64,000 nucleotides of DNA from Tubulanus polymorphus (taxonomy: Eukaryota > Nemertea > Palaeonemertea > Tubulaniformes > Tubulanidae): assembly GCF_964204645.1 (NCBI RefSeq), contig NC_134033.1:3593631-3657630 (forward strand), written 5' to 3'. This document shows positions 11,779 through 64,000 of the stretch, piece by piece. How positions within the stretch are numbered: position 1 is the stretch's first letter; the number at the start of each line of letters is the position of its first letter. The position numbers were made by a program, and so were the translations under genes. The notes under the pieces are model-generated. The model was not told the DNA's origin. It worked only from the letters and a program-made list of their open reading frames with translations, and ran no database searches.

Positions 11779-12408
11779 ATGGCGGAGACTAATCCGGAAA
11801 TAAATGTAGAAAATGCTGAAATAGTTCAAATCGGTGACAAAATGGCGGAGAGTAATCCAGGAATAAATGCAGAAAATGCTGAAATAGGTCAAATCGGTGA
11901 CAAGATGGCGGAGAGTAATCCGGAAATAAATGTAGAAAATGCTGAAATAGTTCTAATCGGTGACAAAATGGCGGAGAGTAATCCAGGAATAAATGCAGAA
12001 AATGCTGAAAAAGGTCAAATCGGTGACAAAATGGCGGAGAGTATTTCGGAGATAAATGCAGAAAATGCTGAAATAGGTCAAATCGGTGACAAGATGGGGG
12101 AGAGTAATCCAGGAATAAATGCAGAAAATGCTGAAATAGTTCAAATCGGTGACAAGATGGCGGAGAGTAATCCAGGAATAAATGCAGAAAATGCTGAAAT
12201 AGTTCAAATCGGTGACAAGATGGCGGAGAGTAATCCAGGAATAAATGTAGAAAATACTGAAATAGTTCAAATCGGTGACAAGATGGCGGAGAGTAATCCA
12301 GGAATAAATGCAGAAAATGCTGAAATAGTTCAAATCGGTGACAAGATGGCGGAGAGTAATCCAGGGATAAATGTAGAAAATGCTGAAATAGCTCAAATCG
12401 GTGCGACT
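11779..12408 (+). repeat. 63-bp coding tandem repeat, 10 copies
   Basis: Ten direct copies of a 63-bp unit starting ATGGCGGAGA. Each keeps the frame and begins with Met. Copies differ by a few substitutions (Ala/Val in the centre, GIN/EIN), and the last ends in IGAT instead of IGDK. The array also leaves the antisense strand open, which is a by-product of the 63-bp period. Confidence 0.92.
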
Positions 12409-15400
12409 AATACAATAAATTATACAACAATAAATCAGTGCTGCCACCAAGATAAGCAAGGCATCGACAGACCTCCTCAGAATCTAGGTAATTATAGATT
12501 TCATGCATTTAAATTTTGGGCTCAGTTTTAGGGATGTGAATCGAGTCCGAATGTCATTTTAAATCATAAGACTGGTGTCTGACGCAATTGAGATTACTTG
12601 TCTCTCAAGATTCTGAAGTCCGAAATGAACCGGCACCCGATTCTTTTAAATATTAAAAGGAAAATCTTTTAGATTTAACCTGCAATGTAGCCTATGATTG
12701 TATTTTTATTTGGAAAATGAAATATGAAATCAGCATTTATCTGAAGTCGTAAATTCATTTCATTTTACAGATGTTACTCAAGTTCGGGAGTGTCTGGAAG
12801 AAACGTACAAACAAATGATCGATGTTGAATATTACAAAGAGGTTTGGTGGAGCGATAAATTCATAAATTTCCACGACTTCTTCACCAGAGAACACGTGAA
12901 AATTCGACCCCGAAAACGAAATCCGCTGAGATATGAAGAAAGCGAGGAACAATCAGTGATTTTACCCGATGATTTCAAGGAGCTTTTCGCTTATGATCAG
13001 CGCACTATGAAACGCGTATGCCTTGTAGGTGAGCCCGGTATGGGTAAAACAACCCAGATAATAAATCTGGTTTTAAGCTGGACGAGCTCACCGACGGAGT
13101 TTCTAAAGGGGTTTCCTATGTTGTTTTATATACCGTTAAATGATCTTCCCGCTGATAACGCGTGTATTTATAAGTATATTTTCGAAAATCTTTTGAATAA
13201 GAAAATCACAAAGAATCTGCCGGTTGATAGTTTTGAAAACTTCGTACACGACAATGCAGATAAAGCGATATTCTTGCTAGACGGCTTCGACGAGTTGAAA
13301 AACGACGAAGCGAAGAAAGACATCGTGAGTGTGACCAATGAATTAGCGGGAGCGCATATAGTCATAACAACACGTGAGTCCGGGGGCAGCATGATCGTCA
13401 CCAATTCTAAATTTACCATTGCATCGATATCCGGCTTCAAAAGGAAAGAGGTCATCGATATAATGAAGAGGAAATTCCCCCAGCGCGATGCACATCAGCT
13501 ATTCGACCTACTTAGAAGTAAAGCGTCACCTTTATTTCAAAGTAACTACTACAACCCGTTGATACTATACATGTTTTGTTTTCTCTATATGGACGAGGAA
13601 GAAATTACGGTCCCGTCCAAACTCACCGATATCTACATCGATTTGACATGTTTTCTGATCAGTAAACGCGAGGGCATTGATTTGTCATCTGGATGTTTTT
13701 TCGACGACATCGAAAATTCCGAAGCACTTAAACAAATTTGTAAGGTTGCGTACGAGACGCTCATCTCACATCAAAACAGCTTCAGTGAAAATCGTCTCAA
13801 ACCCTACGAATCGAAGTTGACGGCTTTGACGTGCAAAGAGATGTCGCCACGACAGAAATCAGACCGCTCCGTCCAGCTACGATTCATTAACAAATCTGTG
13901 CAAGAATTTCTGGCGGCGGTAGACTCAGTAGTACAATTCAATGAAAGTGGTGAAACACCCTGGAAAAAATGCGCGTTTGATCAACTACCGGACGAACTAG
14001 AAAAATATGGTGAATTATACCCGAGATTCATGGCAGGGCTGCTGCATCGTTACAAGCATAACCGCGGCCTCGGTGAACTTTTCAAGACTTTGATAGATGG
14101 AAATTTAAAAGCATTTACAATATGTGAGGGAGAATACTTGCGTGAATTGGCTTATAGAAATAGTTTCCTAATAGCGCTCGTCCCCGATTACGAACACTTC
14201 ATCGAACTCCAATCCGAAAGCTACGTATTATCTTATGAGTTATCGATCTACCTGAATGAAGCCGACTGGCCGGACGACGCCATCGCCGAAATATTTCAGC
14301 ACATGGGTAAAATGTTAATCGTAGATACATTTAGCAGATTGCAAATAAAAATGCTCGAAAAGATACTCGAACACAAACAATGCCCGATCGAGGTAGTTCA
14401 TATAAGAGATATGGCGAACGAACTGAAACCCGGCGGTTTTTCCGATGGTGAATACCGCACACTAGTAACAGCCATAACGAGAAACACAAGTGTTCAGGGT
14501 ATGATATTCGAGTCGTCGGACAAATATGATCCGTACTTGACGTTGTGCAAGGAGAGCAAGAGTGCTAACTGGTTTGTGTACCTAGATAGAAACAACATTG
14601 GTGTATGTTACAAGAAACTCGAATGTGGATGGTCTAGAACGAGTCGAGTGATAACAACTAAAGATCAGCTGACCAGACTTACCACACAAAATGTAGAAAG
14701 TCTGTTTATTAAAATTTCGAAGTACGGGACGAGATTTTTGGATGATGTTCTGGAACCTCATTCATTTGATTGTGGTTTTGATGAAAAGGGTCGATTGATT
14801 AAACCTGTTGATGAAGATCAGTCTTCCAGATGTGAAGGTGTGGATAGGCTGATCACTAAATGCGGTAGAGTAGCGTTTATTGAAATGACGACGAGATATC
14901 ATCCGATGCATGATGATTTTGATTCCGATTTTTTTGGGAAAAGACTATCGGTTTTATCTGATGATGAAGATCAGTCTTCCAGTAGTGAAAGTCTGGATAG
15001 GATGAGAATTTTTCACGATGATCAGACATCTTATCCATCCCTAAAGCATATCTCTTTTTCGATATCTACCGATAGTCACACATTGGTAAAGATGATTTGG
15101 GTGATGGTAAGGATATTGTCGAACATCGATGTCGAAACAGTTCTGCTCGATCTGGACACACTTACGACAAATCAATCGATAGAATTTAGCGATAGCGTCG
15201 GTTTAATGCCGAAACAAGATCTTTCTTGGTTAGGTCGCGACATTAGCGAATGTCTTAACCACATGTCGAAACTTAAGCACCTTGTCGTAAGAGGATTTGG
15301 TTTATGGTCCTATCAATTTCGGTGGCTGACTGTATTATCAATAGATTTGCGTTCAGAAGCTAATGGCGACGTGCTTGTTAGGTATCTAGAATCAGATGCG

Positions 15401-15724
15401 TCAAATGAACTGCGAGAAGTCGGTATTAGAAACTATTTTGTTGGAACGGAACAGCTCATTGTCATCTTACGACGACTTAAAAACGTTTCATCGCTTCGTA
15501 GGTTAGAGTTGGACGGTTTTTTTCATAGAGCGAGGCCTGATACACAGGACGGTATCGACGAAAACGTCAGAGCAATCGTCGACTTAATCGTCGGATTACT
15601 CTTTAATCTTCCTCAACTATATCACGTGTTTATCGGTTGCCAAAGTGCTATGATTAAAGACTTCGTCAAATCAAAACTTAAGGAAACAGACACACACAGA
15701 ATGAACGTTCATTTAGCGATTTAG
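11779..15724 (+). CDS. NACHT-domain NLR-like protein with N-terminal repeats
   Basis: Exon 1 codes from ATG 11779 to 12487 (phase 1, G|GTAATT). Exon 2 runs 12771-15724 after TTTTACAG and the phases match, giving 1,220 residues. Residues 1-210 are ten 21-residue repeats of the MAESNPGINAENAEIVQIGDK type. The NACHT NTPase follows: P-loop GEPGMGKTT near residue 323, Walker B FLLDGFDEL near 403, a VITTRESGG sensor-like stretch, then RFINKSVQEFLAAV of the winged-helix region. The last ~230 residues have weak leucine-rich periodicity (LKHLVVRGF, SLRRLELDGF). I see no death-fold, CARD or TIR domain; the repeats occupy that place. NLRs are cytosolic ATP-driven sensors, usually in innate immunity or cell death; that role is inferred from the family. 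CAG|TACATCTACTATGG at 11767-11781 suggests an upstream non-coding exon. A polyA signal AATAAA lies at 16147. Confidence 0.88.
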
Positions 15725-16211
15725 TTTCCCTGAACGAACAAACAACGAGGGATCCTCTGGACAGAGCAGAGCAGCGCTGATATCAAACTGTAATTCTCAA
15801 TAACCGGGCATGAAACTACACTAAACTTATTTCAGGTTCAACTTTCTAAGTTTATTTCGATGATACTAAGTTTAAACAAATATGTGTTTCATACATTTTT
15901 TTGATACCGTAAGTTTAAGCATTTACATGTCGAGAAAAATAATTGTAGGATGCCACGAGTTATGGATTATGCGAAAAGTTAATTTTCTGAAAGAAAATTC
16001 AACGAAAATCCTCCAGAAAAAATCTTATGGATAATGTATAGCTGCAAAGTAGCGATAACGGGTTTTCTGCAGCGGGCTGTGTAATTATCTAAGATTAGAC
16101 TTTGACTGTCGTATTTGTGTGTGTTCGTATTATAGAAGAATACGCGAATAAACGGAATCAAACTTAACGTTTTAAACCACATACAATAACTCATTGATAT
16201 GTTCATACCTT
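15725..16211. other. NLR 3' flank
   Basis: Likely 3' UTR up to the AATAAA at 16147-16152, about 420 bp after the stop. Nothing else recognised. Confidence 0.5.
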
Positions 16212-17101
16212 CTATTCTTTTCAAAATCCTACTTGTCTAACTTAGCATTTATGTAAATTGCTTTTCATGTCAAATATGGGTCATGGTTTCTCTTTCGACT
16301 ATAGTGACACCCAACACTGACTCTGGGTGTTTGTCCTGTTAACGAATTGTAACCATCTTAGCTCTGTAACCAATAACAACTTAAGATCAGTCTAAGCTCA
16401 TTTTGGTTCTATAACCAATCTAAAATCTTAAGACCAGTCTAAGCTCACGTTGGTTCCATAACCAATCTAACAACTTAAGATCAGCCTAAGCTCATTTTGG
16501 TTCTATAACCAATCTAAAATCTTAAGACCAGTCTAAGCTCATTTCAGTTCTATAGCCAATCTAACAGCTTCAAACGAGTCTAAGCTCATTTCGGTTCTAT
16601 AACCAATCTAAGCTACTTAAGATCAGCCTAAGCTCACGTTGGTTCTATAACCAATAACAACTTAAGATCAGCCCAAGCTCACGTTGGTTCTATAACCAAT
16701 CTAACAACTTAAGACCAGTCTAAGCTCATTTTGGTTCTATAACCAATCTAACAACTTAAGACCAGTCAAAGTTCATTTTGGTTCTATAACCAATCTAACA
16801 ACTTAAGATCAGCCAAAGCTCACGTTGGTTCTATAACCAATCAAACAACTTAAGACCAGTCTAAGCTCATTTTGGTTCTATAACCAATCTAACAACTTAA
16901 GATCAGTCTAAGCTCACGTTGGTTCTATAACCAATCTAACGATATATCCATTGAAAAATATACATTTTATTCTTTTCAAAATCGTACTTGCCTAACTTAG
17001 TTATAGCATTTGTGTAAATTGCTTTTCTTGTCAAATATGGTTCAAGGTTTCTATTTCGACTAGTGACACTCTGAGCGTTTGTACTCTTAAAGAATTGTAA
17101 C
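16212..17101. repeat. 47-bp satellite array flanked by ~140-bp direct repeats
   Basis: From 16353 to 16940, about twelve copies of a 47-bp unit containing AACTTAAGACCAGTCTAAGC and GGTTCTATAACCAATCTAAC are arranged head to tail with 5-20% differences. The array lies between two direct copies of a ~140-bp sequence (16212-16352 and 16966-17101) that begins TATTCTTTTCAAAATC, carries AAATTGCTTTTC and ends GAATTGTAAC. Single diverged units occur at ~38280-38410 and, inverted, at ~54640-54710. Confidence 0.85.
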
Positions 17102-19756
<2,655 letters not shown>

Positions 19757-20089
19757 CATCCCCCTTCGGCAGGGATTCGAACCTGATGGCATCGATGCAC
19801 TCAGCCACGGCACGAACCCCTGCCACAGTAGACCGGGTGCGCCGCTACATACAGGTTTACAACAATAAAATTTGCGGCACCAATCAGATTGCTCGTTGTA
19901 AAATCGCTGAGGCAAATTTCACGGAAGAACTATAAATGGGAAAACCCGAGCTAAAATAAAACGGGATATCTGATTGGCTAATAATGACATCATCTCTGCT
20001 GCGCATGTAGCTGCGCACTCGGTCTAGTGTGGCAGGGTTTCGTGGCAATCTCGACGCCATCAGGTTCGAACTCCTGCCGGGGGAGGATG
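19757..20089. mobile_element. Foldback MITE with tRNA-like inverted ends, copy 1
   Basis: The two ends (~85 bp each) are inverted copies. Both contain GGTTCGAA(T/C)(T/C)CC, a match to the tRNA B box, on the inward-reading strand, and the left end also has GTGGCTGAGTGC, an A-box-like motif. The A-B distance is too short for a complete tRNA, so I call the ends tRNA-derived. The centre has ATATCTGATTGGCTAAT and AATCAGATTGCTCGTTGTA. A second copy lies at 25927-26252. Confidence 0.7.
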
Positions 20090-20404
20090 CATTTTACAGA
20101 CCCCTAGCCATATGACTACTAAACGGTGAGTAGCTCACTAAAAAGTATAGCAATTCTGGAATATTTTAAAAATTTCCGAAGCTGCTTATACGGCTAGTCA
20201 TTGAACACGTTTTGCATTGAACCATGAAAACATGTGCCTTCAAAATGTAGAATAGAAAAATATTTACTTTTACAAAAATAAAACCGATATCACAGACGCT
20301 TTAACAATGGTTGAATAATTATAAGAATACATCGTTAAATTGAATAAGATATTTAGATATAAGTAGTTATGATTTCCGACTTTTAAGACTCTGATTATGT
20401 ACGA

Positions 20405-61032
<40,628 letters not shown>

Positions 61033-61395
61033 CTGTTATAAATAAATAAATATTCATTTATGAATGACAGTAAATTCAACTTGGGGGAGTTTGTAGAAAC
61101 TAAGAAATAGTTTATATAAAACAGTCAACCCGCAACACACAAAAATGCACGTACTTAATAAGCGATGATTACAGTTTAACTAAGCGATACCTATGTAGCC
61201 ATTTGATAAGCCATTTGTTTTCTTAATTGTTCAATGACCAAATGTATATGTTCAATAACTCATTTCAGTTTGAATTAGAGGATATAATGTAATCGGGAGC
61301 AAAGTTGTTTTCTATAATTTCTCAGAACAGTTTTTAATTTTTCAGTTTTTTTAGATTGTGACTCATGTTATTCCAAAGTAAAGGGCTGACGATTT

Positions 61396-61620
61396 TTACT
61401 GAAAACTTTCTTCTTTGGCTATTAAGAATGTGTTTGTAAATCTTGACTCGAGTATCATGACTGTAGATCTGAAAATATTGGCTCTAATAATTTTCGATTG
61501 ATTTCGGTAATTCACAATTAGCCTGATAACTCTTTTTTGCAATACTACAACTAATGGCTGTAGTTGTTTATTTTCGAAATCCCCTCCCCAAGTTACAATA
61601 CTGGAGGTAAGGATCGACAA
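61396..61620 (-). pseudogene. LINE reverse-transcriptase C-terminal fragment
   Basis: 75 codons ending at 61396 with IVTWGG...LQPLVVVLQKRVIRLIVNY, the motif that follows the RT domain in Jockey/CR1-like LINEs. Truncated at both ends, in the upstream intron of the giant receptor. Confidence 0.65.
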
Positions 61621-61775
61621 ATAAAGGGTACACGAAGGGAACTCAATGGGAGCTCAAATCTTTTATCGACTTCATTAACTTCCAATATCCATCTTTGAAA
61701 TTCACTTTTGAATGGGGAAAAATGACTAAATTCCGTTTTAGATGTTCTTATTCACAATAAATATTCTCAGTTGAT

Positions 61776-62452
61776 TTTCTCAGTCTACCGTAAACCTACC
61801 AACAAGCTCAAGGCCTCTTTCTCCGTGCACTACGGATCTGAGATGGCTGAATTTGACCATATATCCAACTCTCTTAAAAAATTGGCCAACCCCGATCACA
61901 TTTTGAAAATATCTATTTCTAAGGCTAAACGAACTTCTTAAAAATCTTAACCTCCAAAAAATAAAAAAACACATTTCAGAATTCATTGTAGTTCCATGTA
62001 CCTGTTTTGGAAAAGTCTCGTCACTCTCTCCCTTTATAGGAAAAACAAATCATTTTCACTATGGAAACAAAATTAGTAAGACTTTGGTAAAAAAACTATT
62101 AATCTAAACCTTTTGACTGCGGAGTTTACAAAATTCCTTGTTTTGGCTGTAACGAAATTTACTTTGGAGAAACTGGTCGTGATTTAAAAACTAGAATATC
62201 GGAACACAAAAAGTATATGATAAATCAAAAACCGGCTAGTGGCGTAGCCAATCACGTTTGGAACACTGATCATCGCTTAATTCTAATAAAGCCGAAATTA
62301 TTTATACTTCCAGCAATTACACTAAACGCCACATAGTTGAGTCTGCCCTAATTACTCGTCACTCAGATATTAGTACCAATCTAAATAATGGCTTTTCTCC
62401 GCACAATTCCCTTCTTTCTAAGTATATTACTTCATGCCTTGCCAAACACTAA
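61776..62452 (+). pseudogene. Penelope-like element remnant (RT end plus GIY-YIG)
   Basis: Two open pieces on the + strand separated by stops and shifts. The first contains SVYRKPTNKLKA, the post-RT motif of Penelope-like elements. The second contains GVYKIPCFGCNEIYFGETG and RISEHKKYM, a GIY-YIG endonuclease with its conserved Tyr and Gly residues. Several stops and a frameshift make it inactive. Confidence 0.75.
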
Positions 62453-62871
62453 TTACTTAGTCACCAATTAACTCAATTAACCTGTCCTCCTCTGTATATA
62501 TACATGTAACGGTACTAAAATCTCAACCAGTGTAACGGGACTACAGCCTTTACCACCTCTTATGTCACCTAACAATCTCAGTACCACTTGTTGTTCCACT
62601 AGATCCCCCTCCAGTTGCTGTGTCCTCTGACTCTCCTCTATTGTTGTTCTAACTAATGGTGTACTGCTGGATCTTCCTCTTTTCTCAAGCAGATATGAAG
62701 TGCTAACACGTACAATACTTTCTTATATGATGTCCACAAGTAACTGAAAGTTGGGGGTTTGAAACTAGGGGCACAAGGCACGGGGTAGGTTAAGTTTTCG
62801 GAATAAAATATATTAGGTAATTTTTCACTATATAAATGGAGGAAAAAAGTCAAAATGTTGATAAATTAGAA

Positions 62872-63989
62872 ATAAAATAGTTTGCAAATATTGTGATAAA
62901 TATGTAAGTAATTTGAATATATCACATCATAATAAATAACATCAACATCAGAAAAATGTAATTGATGTTGAAAAAATAAATATAGATGAAAAAAATAGAA
63001 AAATAGATTCTATAAAACTGAATGACATTTATTGCAATACTTGTGATGCATAAATATCAAAAAAAGAAATGTAAGGAACATTTATTAGATTCTCTAAAAC
63101 ATAAAAGGAATATAAATAGAATCATTTTAGGGGAAGAATATTTTAATGTTAAAAAACAAAGAAAAAATGTAGTTAAAACTACCAATAAAGATAAATCGTA
63201 TTGAAAAATATTAATGATTACATAAATTCATTAGATATAAAAGATGATATTGAAATAATTGAAACATTTAGAAGTAAACTTGGTCCAGCCGCATTAACTA
63301 TTAGATTTCATAAAGGAAGAACAGTTGAGGATTTTGAAAAATATCTTGAAATAATGAAAAATATTATGATTTTTGTAATAGATGTTGAACATTCTAAAAT
63401 TATTTTAAATGGTTAAGTAACATTTATTAAATCTAATGAAAAAGTAACACGCCAGATTCAAATACGTTCTCATGAAATTATTTCAGAAGTTCAAATAGAA
63501 GATGTTTCAAAGAAATTATTTGTAGATTTTAGAACGCGGATTAAGGAACGATATTATGAAGGATCTGGTTTATCATTAGATGAAATAATATTTTTAGACT
63601 TAGATATTTATAATAAAATTAGGAATAAAAGATCAAAATCAAAATATACCGTATATGATTCAACATACACAACAGATAAGAATATTGTTGCTTCATATTA
63701 TGTTAAATTACCATTTAATACAAAAGCAGTAATAAATGTTCAAAATGATGATGAAAAATGTTTTTTTATGGGCAATATTAAGTTGTAAATATCCAACAGA
63801 AGAAGTTAAACATAGAAATAGATTATCTAATTATGAGAAATATGAAAAAGATATTAAAATAGATAGTTGTCCAGTTCATATTAAAATGAATCCTAAGATC
63901 AAAAAAAAATAATAATTTGAAAATTAATGTTTATGAGATGATAAAATTAAGCGATTGTGAAGGTGATAAGATACATCACTATACACTAG
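62872..63989 (+). pseudogene. AT-rich broken gene, Polinton/Maverick-like remnant
   Basis: The sequence changes abruptly to ~75-80% AT. Consecutive pieces in shifting frames show a CKYCDKYV...SHH zinc-finger-like motif, CKEHLLDSLKHKRNI, IEIIETFRSKLGPAALTIRF and KGRTVEDFEKYLEIMK, then LSLDEIIFLDLDIYNK and INVQNDDEKCFF. The style matches large genes of integrated Polinton-type elements in cnidarians and arthropods, which are relatives of DNA viruses. At least four stops or shifts break it and it probably continues past the window. Old and inactive. Confidence 0.5.
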
Positions 63990-64000
63990 AGCAACCAATA

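Noticed and set aside
11953-12459. Long antisense open frame opposite the NLR repeats
   Set aside because: It is kept open by the 63-bp in-frame tandem repeat on the other strand. The sense frame continues into the NACHT exon with correct splicing.

Overview
This is nuclear DNA from an animal. Genes are split by GT-AG introns, domains are metazoan (class B 7TM receptor, NACHT/NLR, MAM, C-type lectin, PSI, VWD, EGF, cadherin), and the DNA between exons is full of foldback/MITE-like elements, satellites and broken retroelements. The receptor style (Cys-rich ectodomain with a YCAMCHG motif, Methuselah-like 7TM) and the abundance of short elements suggest an invertebrate bilaterian, most likely a lophotrochozoan such as a mollusc. 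The species cannot be named from the sequence alone.

Layout. 1-2 kb: repeats, then a TATA box. 2.17-6.35 kb (+): a two-exon class B/adhesion-type 7TM receptor with a separate signal-peptide exon. 6.4-11.8 kb: intergenic, with two abutting Tc1/mariner-type MITEs and a foldback element. 11.78-15.72 kb (+): a two-exon NLR-like NACHT protein whose N-terminus is ten 21-residue repeats. 15.7-20.4 kb: a 47-bp satellite flanked by direct repeats, a long (TA)n tract and a MITE with tRNA-like inverted repeats. 20.4-61.03 kb (-): one very large gene. I traced 36 exons whose splice phases all agree, giving 2,689 codons before the stop, with the 5' end beyond the traced exons. The encoded protein is a single-pass membrane protein: MAM, parallel beta-helix, C-type lectin, 2 EGF, PSI, GD(V/I) modules, a beta-rich region, Cys-rich repeats, VWD, 10 EGF, 2 cadherin, Thr/Pro mucin stalk, membrane helix, short tail. 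61-64 kb: fragments of a LINE, a Penelope-like element and an AT-rich Polinton-like gene.

The main discovery candidate is inside that gene. The intron between the MAM and beta-helix exons (49426-59873) holds an apparently complete 9.74-kb CACTA-type DNA transposon (49483-59223). It has matching 20-bp CACTG termini, flanking TA, subterminal GTGTTC repeats, an uninterrupted TNP2-like transposase and a second 15-exon gene. That second gene carries a tandem array of six near-identical symmetrical mini-exons. Other features worth attention are a 74-bp duplication that copies a splice donor, an intron-wide CCCTATGACATCA repeat family, a ~500-bp near-complete palindrome, and a strong excess of TGACGTCA palindromes.

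The genes do not form a pathway. They are neighbouring, independently transcribed units: two plausible sensing proteins, a giant adhesion-type receptor, and mobile DNA.
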